Source of the DNA: Paracoccus aminovorans
GTDB taxonomy: Bacteria > Pseudomonadota > Alphaproteobacteria > Rhodobacterales > Rhodobacteraceae
Assembly: GCF_900005615.1 (NCBI RefSeq)
Contig: NZ_LN832562.1
Location: forward strand, 496,001-560,000
Reading direction: 5' to 3'
DNA: 64,000 nt
Shown: piece by piece, positions 47,335-55,972 of the stretch
How the letters are laid out: each line of letters starts with the position of its first letter
Numbering within the stretch: the stretch's first letter is position 1
The notes under the pieces: model-generated
Told to the model about the DNA's origin: nothing
The model's input: only the letters and a program-made list of their open reading frames with translations
Database searches by the model: none
Position numbers and translations under genes: made by a program

Positions 47335-48351
47335 CTAGCGGACTTCGGGCCGCCGCCACAGCCGCGACAGGGCCAGTTGCAAGACGGTCAGCCCGCCGCC
47401 CAGCGTGGCCAGAAGCAGCAGCACCGGGTCGCGCGCCAGCGGATCGACGAGGCGCGGTCCGATCATCACCGGCTCGGTGCGGAAGTAGTGCAGCGCCAGG
47501 TCCACCGGGCGGAAGCGCGAGATCGCCGTCACCGTCATCACCGGCTTTTGCGGGTCGGGGACCGAGATCTGCAGCTGCGCCTCGGCCGCCGCCGTGCCCA
47601 GCGGCGACGCAAGCGTGCCGTCGCCCGGCACGGCGCAGGCGCCGCTGCCGCGCGCCAGCAGGCTGGGCCTTTCGCAGAAGAACAGATGCGCGCCCGCCGC
47701 CAGCGTGCCTTCGCGCAGCACCTGCCGGCCGGTCCTCAGAACGCTCATCAGCGTCTGGCCGGTGATCTGGTAACGGCCGGCGGTCAGGGGAATGCGGTCG
47801 GTCTGGCTGGGGCTGGCGCCGATCACCGCCAGACCGCTGAGGTACAGGCTGCCGAAACCGTCCAAGGCCTCGCCGTCCAGGACGATGCCGCCGCCTTCCA
47901 GCCGCGCCGTTTCGGTGCCGGCGTAATCCGCGGGCACCTCTTCGACGCGCAGGGTCAGCCGGCGCGGGCCGGAGAAAATCTCCAGCCTCGTGCCGATGGG
48001 CAACGCGCCGTCGAAAGGTTCCTCCGCCAGTTCGTAGCTGCGGGCCGGGCATCCCATCGGCGCACCGCGGCGGGCGAAATCCACCTGCTCGGCCGGCAGC
48101 TTGCGGCAGAGCCTGGCATCCTGGAACAGCTTGCCGCTCAGCTCGCTGGTCAGGGTGACGTGCAGGGTGCCGGTCTCGGCCTCGACCAGGATCGCGCGGG
48201 CGATGCGCTGTTCATACCACAGGCTGGCAATGACCGCGCCCAGCAGCGACAGCAACAGCGCCAGCGCCACCCGGCGGCTGCGCCGGTTCCGCGAAGAGGC
48301 CAAGGCCGCGGCGCGACGGCGCGTCGCCCGCGCGATGCGGGCTTCATTCAT
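47335..48351 (-). CDS. Membrane-anchored envelope protein, unknown function
   Basis: The 338-residue protein has a strongly basic N terminus (about 10 Arg in 28 residues), one membrane helix (about 27-44), a large periplasmic region with four or five cysteines (about 45-300), and a C-terminal helix (about 308-326). The topology suggests both termini in the cytoplasm. I do not recognise a family. Its start overlaps the stop of the secreted protein at 48344, so they are translated together. It belongs to a group of five unassigned envelope proteins extending to 51397. Confidence 0.75.
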   Translation of the reverse strand: MNEARIARATRRRAAALASSRNRRSRRVALALLLSLLGAVIASLWYEQRIARAILVEAETGTLHVTLTSELSGKLFQDARLCRKLPAEQVDFARRGAPMGCPARSYELAEEPFDGALPIGTRLEIFSGPRRLTLRVEEVPADYAGTETARLEGGGIVLDGEALDGFGSLYLSGLAVIGASPSQTDRIPLTAGRYQITGQTLMSVLRTGRQVLREGTLAAGAHLFFCERPSLLARGSGACAVPGDGTLASPLGTAAAEAQLQISVPDPQKPVMTVTAISRFRPVDLALHYFRTEPVMIGPRLVDPLARDPVLLLLATLGGGLTVLQLALSRLWRRPEVR

Positions 48352-49066
48352 CGGGCAGGACGCGCAGCAGGTCGGTCTGGAACACCTCCTCGGTATTGGC
48401 GCGGGTGACGAAGAAGCTCAGCGGCAGCGGCTCGGCGCCCGCGGGCAGGCGATCCAGCGGGATCGCGCAATGCGCGGTGTATTTCAGCCCGGTCAGTTCG
48501 GCCACGTTCTCGCAGGCGCCGGCATAAAGCTCGCCGCGCCGGCCGACGGCCACCATGGCCGGATTGCCCGCGGTGTTCAGATAGACATGCAGCGTCGGGT
48601 CCGCCTGTTCCGGGCCGCGCCACAGGCTGGGCAGCACCGGCTGGTTGCGGCTGCCGCAGCGCCCCGCCCGCACCAGGGCCACGGCCTTGCGCGCGGCCAG
48701 ATCCGCCGCATGCTTGCCCAGATAGGGAAAGGGTGCGACGGTGGCGCCGTAGCCGGGGCGCACCATATAGGTGTTCTCGGCCTCGTAATTGCCGTCCTTG
48801 GACACCAGACGCACGCAGACCGGGCTCCAGTCGGTCGCCGTGGTCCAGTCCGGCGGCCGGCCGGTGGTGATCGCGGGCGCCGCTGCGCCGGGCGCGTCGG
48901 TGGTCAGCATCACCCCCATGATGATGTCGCCCGAAACCTTCGAGGTCTCGCCCAGCCGCTCCTGGAAATCGCGTCCGGCCAGGACAATGTCCTTTCCGGT
49001 CTCCGCCCCCTGTGCCAGAGTTGCGCAGGGCATCAGGACCGCGGCCAGGAACGGAAGAAGACGCAT
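48344..49066 (-). CDS. Secreted or periplasmic protein, unknown function
   Basis: The 240-residue protein has a signal peptide (MRLLPFLAAVLMPCATLAQG, cleavage near residue 19). The mature part holds four cysteines (WSPVCVRL, AGRCGS, GACENV, AHCAIP), probably forming two disulfides. No family is recognised. ATG 49066 is chosen because it opens the signal peptide; a TTG three codons upstream (49075) is an alternative. No ribosome site is visible. It is divergent from the protease-like gene at 49085 with only 18 bases between starts. Confidence 0.72.
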   Translation of the reverse strand: MRLLPFLAAVLMPCATLAQGAETGKDIVLAGRDFQERLGETSKVSGDIIMGVMLTTDAPGAAAPAITTGRPPDWTTATDWSPVCVRLVSKDGNYEAENTYMVRPGYGATVAPFPYLGKHAADLAARKAVALVRAGRCGSRNQPVLPSLWRGPEQADPTLHVYLNTAGNPAMVAVGRRGELYAGACENVAELTGLKYTAHCAIPLDRLPAGAEPLPLSFFVTRANTEEVFQTDLLRVLPDE

Positions 49067-49084
49067 GACGAACAAGGGGCTGCT

Positions 49085-50146
49085 TTGCGGAAGGTTCTGA
49101 AAAAGCTTAGCAGCGCGGCCCTGGCTTGCCTAGTCTTGGCGTCGGCGGCGGGCGCCCGCGTCGTGGGGGTCGAGGACGGCGCGGGCTCGGGCCTGCTGTT
49201 TCACCACCGCGGCAACTGCTTCCTGGTGCTGCCCAGCCATGTCCACGGCCCGCTGCGCCAGGGCGTCCGCGTGGCGGCGCCGGGCGGGGGCGAGATCGGC
49301 ACCGCGGACGTGGTCTATGTCGCGCCCGGCGGCGCGGACGTCTCGCTGGCCCTGGTGCGCGGCGGCATCGCCCGCGATTGCGGCGACGACTGGTCGCGCC
49401 TGCCGCAGCGGCTGACCGGCCGGCTGGAAGTGGGCCAGATGCTGATCGTCGAGCGGGCGCGGCAACAGGCGACCGAAGGCCGCCGGGTCCTGCTGCACGA
49501 GATGAACTTTCGCCAGCTGCGGCTGGTCCCGGCCCCCGGCGAGGCGCCGGACCTGTTCGGCGGCACCAGCGGCGCGGTCGTCTTCGACCAGAAACAGCCG
49601 GTCGCCATGGTGCTGGAGGCCGAAAGCAGCGATGCGGTCTGGGCGATCCGCATGGACGAGGTGGTGACGCTGCTGTCGCGCTTCATGGGCGAGATGCCGG
49701 CGGCCGAGGCCGCGGCACCGCCGCAGCCGGGCGCCGAAGCGCAGGGCAAGGCCTTCCAGGTGCTGTCCTGGTCGGCCCATCCCCTGCCCGGCAGCCAGGA
49801 CCCGCAGGGCATGGCGGCCGGGGCCGGCGCCTATGTCGCGCCGCTGGCCCCCGGCGAGGTGCTGACGCTGGAGCTGCGGCTGACCGATGCCGACCGGCTG
49901 CGGCGGGTGCGCATCCTGTCGGCGCCGGGTCCCGACACGGCCGTCCCGAAGCGGATCGAGATCATCACCGACACTTCGGACAGCGTCGGCCGGCGCCCGA
50001 ACCGGATGCCGGCCCGCGACATGTCGCCGGACGGCATCTACGACAACCAGGTGGGCGAACGCTACGCCCGGGTGCTGCGCATCCGCATTCTGTCGACCTG
50101 GGGCGGCGGCTCGCCGCTGCGCATCGACCGCATCGTGATCGACTGA
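49085..50146 (+). CDS. Secreted chymotrypsin-fold serine protease candidate with C-terminal beta domain
   Basis: The 353-residue protein starts at a TTG behind AAGGGG (49074-49079) and has a signal peptide (about 1-24, ending LASAAGA). The pattern GSGLLFHHRGNCFLVLPSHVHG, ADVSLALV and FGGTSGAVVFDQKQPVAMVLE resembles the His-Asp-Ser arrangement of trypsin-like peptidases, with candidates His52 (or His54), Asp85 and Ser162. Residues 200-353 form a separate beta-rich domain that resembles discoidin or carbohydrate-binding folds (DGIYDNQVGERYARVLRIRI). It converges on the gene at 50166. The protease assignment is from motif spacing only; activity is unproven. Confidence 0.65.
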   Translation: MRKVLKKLSSAALACLVLASAAGARVVGVEDGAGSGLLFHHRGNCFLVLPSHVHGPLRQGVRVAAPGGGEIGTADVVYVAPGGADVSLALVRGGIARDCGDDWSRLPQRLTGRLEVGQMLIVERARQQATEGRRVLLHEMNFRQLRLVPAPGEAPDLFGGTSGAVVFDQKQPVAMVLEAESSDAVWAIRMDEVVTLLSRFMGEMPAAEAAAPPQPGAEAQGKAFQVLSWSAHPLPGSQDPQGMAAGAGAYVAPLAPGEVLTLELRLTDADRLRRVRILSAPGPDTAVPKRIEIITDTSDSVGRRPNRMPARDMSPDGIYDNQVGERYARVLRIRILSTWGGGSPLRIDRIVID

Positions 50147-50165
50147 CCCAGCCCCGCCGTCGGCT

Positions 50166-50777
50166 TCACTCGTTCAGGTCCACCGTGACGTTGGTCAGAT
50201 GCTGCTGCACGGTCTGCTGCCCCGCCAGCGCGCCCTCGCCGTTCAGGGTGTAGTTGCCCCAGCTGTCGCCGAAGAACAGGCTGACCACCTCGCCCCGGAT
50301 GCGGGCGAAGCAGCGGGCATTGGCACCCGCGTAGATGGTCCAGCATTCTTCCTTTTCGTCATAACCGGTCAGCTTGCGCAGCACCTCGGCGCTGTTGTCC
50401 GCGCCCAGCACCCCGGCGTTGCCCAGAATCTCGCGCGTGTAATAGACGTTCACCTCTTTCTCGACCGGCACGATCTTCATCACCAGCGTCGGATAGGAAT
50501 CCAGCACCGCGCGCAGGGTCGTCGCCCGGACCGCGGAATCGGTGCTTTGCAGCCCATGCCGCAGCGCCATCCGGCGCTGCTCGGCATCGCCCTTGGTGAT
50601 CAGCAGCTTCAGCACCGCCAGCGCGCGGTCGGGGTCGGGGTCGTTCAGCCGCTCCTGGAACGCGGCCAGTTCCTTCTGGCGGCCGTCCATCACGCTGTCG
50701 GCCTCGTCCAGGGCGACCTGCGCGGCGGCCGGGACAAGGGTCATGGCAAGAAACAGGCAGGCGAGGGCTGTCTTCAT
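50166..50777 (-). CDS. Secreted protein with HEAT-like helices, unknown function (paralogue of 50774)
   Basis: The 203-residue protein has a signal peptide (MKTALACLFLAMTLVPAAAQ). A helical segment follows, with RALAVLKLLITKGDAEQ and GLQSTDSAVRATTLRAVLDS, similar to HEAT repeats, and then a beta-rich end with two cysteines (EECWTIYAGANARC) and GNYTLNGEGAL. It aligns along most of its length with the next gene (GL-TDS-R-R-L at the same point). ATG 50777 is chosen over the longer frame to 50951 because of the signal peptide. It overlaps the paralogue by four bases. Confidence 0.75.
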   Translation of the reverse strand: MKTALACLFLAMTLVPAAAQVALDEADSVMDGRQKELAAFQERLNDPDPDRALAVLKLLITKGDAEQRRMALRHGLQSTDSAVRATTLRAVLDSYPTLVMKIVPVEKEVNVYYTREILGNAGVLGADNSAEVLRKLTGYDEKEECWTIYAGANARCFARIRGEVVSLFFGDSWGNYTLNGEGALAGQQTVQQHLTNVTVDLNE

Positions 50778-51397
50778 CGGAATACGATCCTTGCTGGAAA
50801 GGTGGCATTGCTGTTCGGATTGGTGACCAGCCCGACCAGGGTGCCGGATTCGTCCAGGCTGAACTGCGCGTTCAGCCCATAGGTGCGATAGCCGTCGAAG
50901 CGGATGTCGACGCCCAGGCCGGCGACCGAGACGGATTTGTCGGGCACGCATTCCCTGCTGTTCGACAGGTTAAGACATTGCCGGTCCGCGAAGGCGGCAT
51001 AAAGCGGCAGGGTGACGACCTGGCCGCTCCATTCGATCAGCGCCTGCTTGCGGGTTTCGTCCAGGCTGCCCTCGTCGAAAACGATGCTCAGCGCGCTCTT
51101 GTGCGACAGCGCCTCCCACAGGGCGCGGGCGCGCAGCCGCGAGTCGGTGGCCGACAGCCCCGCCTCCAGCGCGACCTCGGTCAGGGTCTTGTCCCCGCTG
51201 CGCAGCATGGCGTCGAAGGCGGCCAGCGCCCGGTTGGAATCGCTGCCCTGCAGGATGCCGATCAGCTGCTCGTACTGGCCGCTGCTCTTGTCGATCTGGG
51301 CCATCAGCGCGACCAGATCGACCCCCTGCGCCCAGCCAGGGGCCGGGCCGAGCGCCAGGGCGAGCGCAAGCGGGCGGAGCGGCAGGAAGGGTTTCAT
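50774..51397 (-). CDS. Secreted protein with HEAT-like helices, unknown function (paralogue of 50166)
   Basis: The 207-residue protein has a signal peptide (LALALALGPAPGWAQG, cleavage near residue 24), a helical segment (NRALAAFDAMLRSGDKTL, GLSATDSRLRARALWEALS) and a beta-rich C terminus with two cysteines (RQCLNLSNSREC) and YGLNAQFSLDESGTLVGLV. It shares organisation and local sequence with the adjacent 50166 product, so the pair arose by tandem duplication and then diverged. It is first in the two-gene unit. No characterised family is recognised. Confidence 0.75.
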   Translation of the reverse strand: MKPFLPLRPLALALALGPAPGWAQGVDLVALMAQIDKSSGQYEQLIGILQGSDSNRALAAFDAMLRSGDKTLTEVALEAGLSATDSRLRARALWEALSHKSALSIVFDEGSLDETRKQALIEWSGQVVTLPLYAAFADRQCLNLSNSRECVPDKSVSVAGLGVDIRFDGYRTYGLNAQFSLDESGTLVGLVTNPNSNATFPARIVFR

Positions 51398-51714
51398 GCT
51401 GGCAGTTCCCTGGCGGTTGATCCCGCGCACTATTCCAGCCGGCCGCTCTGCGATCAAGTTCCCGTGTTCGCCGGGCGCCATCCGCAGGGACTCCCGCGGA
51501 CCGCCGCCGGGCAAGACGAGATCGGAACCCGCTTACGGTCCTTCGGCCTTGCGAGAGAAAAATTTTCCGATTTCGCCCCGGATTGCGCAGAATCCCGCCT
51601 GAATTTCCTCTCTCGGCTTTATCACTATATACTCAATCGTGTTTTGGTGTTTTCTTATCGGGGATGAAGGGCGCGGCCGGCTGCCGCGCCGCCCAGGCAA
51701 GGAAGGATCGACAC
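51398..51714 (+). promoter_or_regulatory. Intergenic promoter region of the ssu operon
   Basis: The 317-base spacer has no gene. Its last 110 bases turn AT-rich, and TATACT at 51628-51633 is a good -10 element, with no matching -35 at 16-18 bases. A good -10 without -35 suggests activator dependence, as for CysB/Cbl-controlled sulfonate operons, though no such site is identified. AAGGAAGG (51700-51707) is the ribosome site for ssuD. Confidence 0.5.
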
Positions 51715-52902
51715 ATGAGCATCTCGGCCCCCGACAAGATCAGGGTTCTGTGGTTTCTGCCCACGCATGGCGACAGCCGCTATCTCGGCACCGCGGAAGG
51801 CGGCCGGGCGGTGAATCTGGCCTATCTGCGACAGGTGGCGCAGGCCGCCGATTCGCTGGGCTATTACGGGGTGCTGCTGCCGACCGGACGCAGTTGCGAG
51901 GACAGCTGGGTGACCGCGGCCGCGCTGGCCTCGCAGACCGAGAAGCTGCGCTTCCTGGTCGCCGTGCGGCCGGGGCTGCAATCGCCGACGCTGGCGGCGC
52001 GGATGACGGCGACGCTGGACCGGCTGTCGAACGGGCGGCTGATGGTCAACGTCGTCACCGGCGGCGATCCGGTCGAGAACGCCGGCGACGGCATCCACCT
52101 GGACCATGCCGCGCGCTACGAGGTGACCGAGGAGTTCCTGGGCGTCTACAAGGCGCTTCTGGCGGGTCAGACCGTGAACCACGCCGGCAAGCACCTGAAG
52201 ATCGAGGACGGCAAGCTGCTGTTCCCGCCCCTGCAGCCGAACGGCCCGCCGCTGTATTTCGGCGGCTCGTCCTCGGCCGCAGGCGGCGTCGCCGCGCGGC
52301 ATGTCGACAAATACCTGACCTGGGGCGAGCCTCCGGCGCAGGTGCGCGACAAGATCGAGGGCATCCGCCGGCTGGCCGGGGCCGAGGGCCGCGAGGTCGG
52401 CTTCGGCATCCGCCTGCATGTCATCGTCCGCGACACCCAGGCCGAGGCCTGGCAGGCGGCCGAGCGGCTGATCAGCCACCTGGACGACGCCACCATCGCC
52501 AAGGCGCAGGAAACCTTCGCCCGGATGGATTCGGTCGGCCAGGCGCGCATGGCCGTGCTGCACGGCGGGCGCCGCGACAGGTTGGAGATCAGCCCGAACC
52601 TCTGGGCCGGCGTCGGCCTGGTGCGCGGCGGCGCCGGCACGGCGCTGGTCGGCGACCCGGATACCGTGGCCGATCGCATCGACGAATACCGCCGCATCGG
52701 TGTCGATACCTTCATCCTGTCGGGCTATCCGCATCTGGAAGAGGCCTACAGCTTCGGCGAGCGGGTGCTGCCGCTGCTGCCGCTGGACCACGCCCTGCCC
52801 CGGCAGGTCGCGGCCGTCAACATGGGCCCCTTCGGCGAGACGGTGGGCAACGACCATCGTCCCGCCGCGTCCGGGCCGCGTCTCGCCGTTGCCGGAGGAT
52901 AG
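51715..52902 (+). CDS. ssuD: FMNH2-dependent alkanesulfonate monooxygenase SsuD
   Basis: The 395-residue bacterial-luciferase-family enzyme cleaves the C-S bond of alkanesulfonates to aldehyde and sulfite. Features include [32 protein letters not shown] and [16 protein letters not shown], typical of SsuD. ATG 51715 follows AAGGAAGG; an earlier in-frame ATG at 51583 has no support. It heads a six-gene cluster whose FMN reductase (54401) provides reduced flavin and whose ABC transporter (54996-57557) imports substrate. Confidence 0.94.
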   Translation: MSISAPDKIRVLWFLPTHGDSRYLGTAEGGRAVNLAYLRQVAQAADSLGYYGVLLPTGRSCEDSWVTAAALASQTEKLRFLVAVRPGLQSPTLAARMTATLDRLSNGRLMVNVVTGGDPVENAGDGIHLDHAARYEVTEEFLGVYKALLAGQTVNHAGKHLKIEDGKLLFPPLQPNGPPLYFGGSSSAAGGVAARHVDKYLTWGEPPAQVRDKIEGIRRLAGAEGREVGFGIRLHVIVRDTQAEAWQAAERLISHLDDATIAKAQETFARMDSVGQARMAVLHGGRRDRLEISPNLWAGVGLVRGGAGTALVGDPDTVADRIDEYRRIGVDTFILSGYPHLEEAYSFGERVLPLLPLDHALPRQVAAVNMGPFGETVGNDHRPAASGPRLAVAGG

Positions 52903-52906
52903 GGCG

Positions 52907-54370
52907 ATGAACGCGATCCACCATCCCCTGCGCGTGGTGATTCTGGGCGGCGGCTTCACCGGCGCCGCGCTGGCCTGGCAGCTGGCGCGGCTGCGGCTTC
53001 CGGCCCGCATCACCGTGGTCGAGCCGCGCGCCGAACTGGGCCGGGGCCTGGCCTATTCCGCGACCGACCCGGCGCACCGGCTGAACGTGCCGGCGCATCG
53101 GATGTCGATCGACCCGGAAAACCGCGCCGATTTCGGCGACTGGCTGGCGGCGAACCCGGGCGCCGCGGACCCGCAGGCGGCTGCGGCCAACGGCGATCTT
53201 TACGTGCAACGGGCAGTGTTCGGGCGCTATGTCGCCGACCGGCTGGCACCGCATCTGGCCTCGGGCGCGATCCGCCACATCCGGGCGCGGGTCAGCGACA
53301 TCGCCCGCGGCGCCGACGACGGGCTGCTGTTGATGCTGTCGGACGAAAGCCGCATCCATGCCGATTTGCTGGTGCTGGCGACCGGCCATCCCGCGCCCGC
53401 CCTGCCCCGGCCGCTGGCCGGGCTGGCCGGCTCGGCGACCCTGGTCGCCGGTCCCGACGATGCCCAGGCGCTGGCCTCGGTGCCGCAGGACGCGCGGGTG
53501 CTGATCCTGGGCGCCGGCCTCGGCGCGGCGGACGTCATCGCCACCCTGGACCGCCAGGGGCACCGGGGCCAGATCGCCTGCCTGTCCCGGCGCGGATTGC
53601 GGGCGCGCGGCCAGGGCGACGGCGGCCAGGACAGCGAGGCCGATTTCATCGACCCGCCCCTGCGCGGCGTTTCCGACCTGCTGCGGCGGGTGCGCCATGC
53701 CGTCGTCGACGACCAGGCGCGCGGCCAGGGCTGGCAGGCGACCTTCTGGCGGCTTCGCGCCCAGGCGCCGCAGATCTGGGCGGCGCTGGACCAGCCGGCG
53801 CGGCGGCGCTTCCTGCGCCACCTGCGGGTGTGGTGGGACGTGCACCGCTATCGCCTGGCGCCCCAGGCCGAGGCGGTGCAGGCGCGGCTGGCCGACCAGG
53901 GCCGGCTGCAGTTCCTCGCCGGCCATCTGTTGGCCGCCGACAGGCGCGACGGCGGCCTCGACGTCCGCTGGCGCCCGCGCGGCCGGTCCGAACCGGTGCA
54001 GGCGCGCTTCGACCGCGTGATCGTCACCACCGGTCCGGCGCAGGATCGATGCATCGCGGCGAACCCGGCGCTCGGCGCGCTGGCGGGGCTGGGGCTGATC
54101 GCGCCCTGCCCGCTGGGTCTGGGCCTTGCCACCACCCAAGGCTGCAAGGCGCTGGACGCGCGGGGCAGCGTCAGCGAGCGCATCCTGATCGCCGGTCCCC
54201 TGGCCCGCGGCCACCTGGGCGAACTGACAGGGGCGCCGGAATGTGCCGCGCAGACCCGCGATATCGCGCGCGAGATCGCCCGCCGCGCCATGCCGGCGCC
54301 GATCCTGCACCCCGGCAGGACCGGAGGCCCGCTCCATGTCACGCGGCCGGAGGCCCATTCGCGGCCCTGA
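52907..54370 (+). CDS. FAD/NAD(P)-binding oxidoreductase in the sulfonate operon
   Basis: The 487-residue flavoprotein begins with a nucleotide fold (VVILGGGFTGAALAWQLA), has GRGLAYSATDPAHRLNVPAHRMS, and a second dinucleotide motif (VLILGAGLGAADVIATLDRQG). This pattern belongs to the FAD-NAD(P)-binding family PF13454, whose members mostly lack a known substrate. ATG 52907 follows GGAGGATAGG. It is inserted between ssuD and the FMN reductase and is co-directional, so a role in sulfonate metabolism, such as oxidising a product or supplying electrons, is possible but not shown. Confidence 0.8.
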   Translation: MNAIHHPLRVVILGGGFTGAALAWQLARLRLPARITVVEPRAELGRGLAYSATDPAHRLNVPAHRMSIDPENRADFGDWLAANPGAADPQAAAANGDLYVQRAVFGRYVADRLAPHLASGAIRHIRARVSDIARGADDGLLLMLSDESRIHADLLVLATGHPAPALPRPLAGLAGSATLVAGPDDAQALASVPQDARVLILGAGLGAADVIATLDRQGHRGQIACLSRRGLRARGQGDGGQDSEADFIDPPLRGVSDLLRRVRHAVVDDQARGQGWQATFWRLRAQAPQIWAALDQPARRRFLRHLRVWWDVHRYRLAPQAEAVQARLADQGRLQFLAGHLLAADRRDGGLDVRWRPRGRSEPVQARFDRVIVTTGPAQDRCIAANPALGALAGLGLIAPCPLGLGLATTQGCKALDARGSVSERILIAGPLARGHLGELTGAPECAAQTRDIAREIARRAMPAPILHPGRTGGPLHVTRPEAHSRP

Positions 54371-54400
54371 CCTCCTCACGGAACACAAAGGACATCGACC

Positions 54401-54985
54401 ATGACCAGCCTGACCATCACCGGCTTTGCCGGCAGCTTTTCCGCACCCTCGCGCAGCCGCGCCCTGGTCGAGGCCGCGGTCGATCTGGCCGCCGACCGTT
54501 TCGGCGCCATCGGCCATGTCTTCGACCTTGCCGATCTGGGTCCCTCGCTGGGCCATGCCCGGCACCTGGGCGACCTCGACCCCGATGCGCTGGTGCATCT
54601 GACCGCGCTCATTCGCGCCGATGCGCTGGTGGTCGCCAGCCCGGTGCACAAGGGCAGCTACGCCGGCCTCTTCAAACATGTCTTCGACCTCTTCGATCCC
54701 GACATGCTGGCCGGCAAGCCGGTGCTTCTGGCCGCGACCGGCGGCGGCGACCGCCACGCGCTGGTGATCGAGCATCAGCTGCGCCCGCTCTTCGCCTTCT
54801 TCGAGGCGCAGGCGCTGGCCACCGGCGTCTATGTCGCCGACCGCGAATTCGTCGGCGGCACGCTGGCGGACGACGCCACCCATGCCCGGCTGGAACGAGC
54901 GGTGGGCCAGTTCGCGCCCTTTCTTTCCCCCCATGCCACCCCGCAGCCGGCCGCCAGGCGCCCGTCGCTGCTGCAAGCCTTCTGA
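54401..54985 (+). CDS. msuE: NADH-dependent FMN reductase (MsuE/SsuE type)
   Basis: The 194-residue flavodoxin-like reductase has the family motif GFAGSFSAPSRSRALVE, and VVASPVHKGSYAGLFKHVFDL around residues 76-96. It reduces free FMN with NAD(P)H for use by SsuD. AAAGGA precedes the start. The order ssuD - flavoprotein - msuE - ssuA is consistent with a two-component monooxygenase supplied within the same operon. Confidence 0.9.
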   Translation: MTSLTITGFAGSFSAPSRSRALVEAAVDLAADRFGAIGHVFDLADLGPSLGHARHLGDLDPDALVHLTALIRADALVVASPVHKGSYAGLFKHVFDLFDPDMLAGKPVLLAATGGGDRHALVIEHQLRPLFAFFEAQALATGVYVADREFVGGTLADDATHARLERAVGQFAPFLSPHATPQPAARRPSLLQAF

Positions 54986-54995
54986 GAGGTTCTCC

Positions 54996-55961
54996 ATGAC
55001 CATCGCATTCTCGCGCCGCGCCGCCCTGGGTCTGGGCCTGGCCGCGCTGGCCACGCCCTCCATCCTGCGCGCCGCCCCGGCCCGGACGCTGCGCGTCGGC
55101 TGGCAAAAGGGCGGGCTCCTCGGCCTGGTCAAGGGCGCAGGCGCCTTCGAGGAGGCCCTGGCCGACCAGGGCATCAGCATCAGCTGGTCCGAATTCACCT
55201 CGGGCCCGCCGCTGCTCGAGGCGCTGTCGGCCAATGCGCTCGACTTTGGCTATACCGGAAACGTGCCGCCGATCTTCGCCCATGCCGCCCGGGGCAACCT
55301 GGTCTTCGTCGGCGCAAGCCAGGGCTCGCGCGAAGGTCATGCCATCCTGGTGCCGAAGGATTCGCCGCTGCAGAGCGTGGCCGACCTCAAGGGCCAGACC
55401 ATCGCCTTCAAGCGCGGCAGCTCGGCACATTACGCAACGATCAAGCTGCTGGCCACCGCCGGGCTGACGCTGGACGACATCACCCCGCAGGATCTGGCGC
55501 CACCCGACGCCATCGCCGCCTTCGATGCCGGCGCCGTCGGGGCCTGGACGATCTGGGACCCCTATTTCGCCGCCGCCCAGGAACGGCCGAACACCCGCGT
55601 GCTGATCACCACCGAGCGGCTGGAACCGGAATTCAGCTTCTATTCCGCGAACGGCGACTACGCCAAGGACAACCCCGAACTGGTCGCCCGGCTGGTCGAG
55701 ACGGTGCAGGCGACGGGACGCAAGGGCCAGGCCGACCTGCCCGCCACCATCCGCATCCTGGCCAAGGCAACCGGACTGCCGGCCTCGGTCATGGAGCGCT
55801 TCCTGACCCGCAAGGGCAGCGACCTGGGTCTGGTCGGCTTCGTCGAGCCCAGGCACGTCGCCTATGAGCAGGACGTTGCAGACCAGTTCTTCGCGCTCGG
55901 CATCATCCCGCGCCGGCTCGACATCGCATCGGTGGTCTGGACCCCGCAAACCGCCAGCTGA
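54996..55961 (+). CDS. ssuA: Sulfonate ABC transporter periplasmic binding protein SsuA
   Basis: The 321-residue protein has a twin-arginine-like signal (SRRAALGLGLAAL, cleavage near residue 23). The aliphatic-sulfonate binding fold is visible in LRVGWQKGGLLGLVKGAG, LDFGYTGNVPPIFAHAA and GAVGAWTIWDPYFAAAQ. ATG 54996 opens the signal; an earlier in-frame ATG at 54831 lies inside msuE. It delivers sulfonates to SsuC. Confidence 0.92.
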   Translation: MTIAFSRRAALGLGLAALATPSILRAAPARTLRVGWQKGGLLGLVKGAGAFEEALADQGISISWSEFTSGPPLLEALSANALDFGYTGNVPPIFAHAARGNLVFVGASQGSREGHAILVPKDSPLQSVADLKGQTIAFKRGSSAHYATIKLLATAGLTLDDITPQDLAPPDAIAAFDAGAVGAWTIWDPYFAAAQERPNTRVLITTERLEPEFSFYSANGDYAKDNPELVARLVETVQATGRKGQADLPATIRILAKATGLPASVMERFLTRKGSDLGLVGFVEPRHVAYEQDVADQFFALGIIPRRLDIASVVWTPQTAS

Positions 55962-55972
55962 AGGAGAAACGC

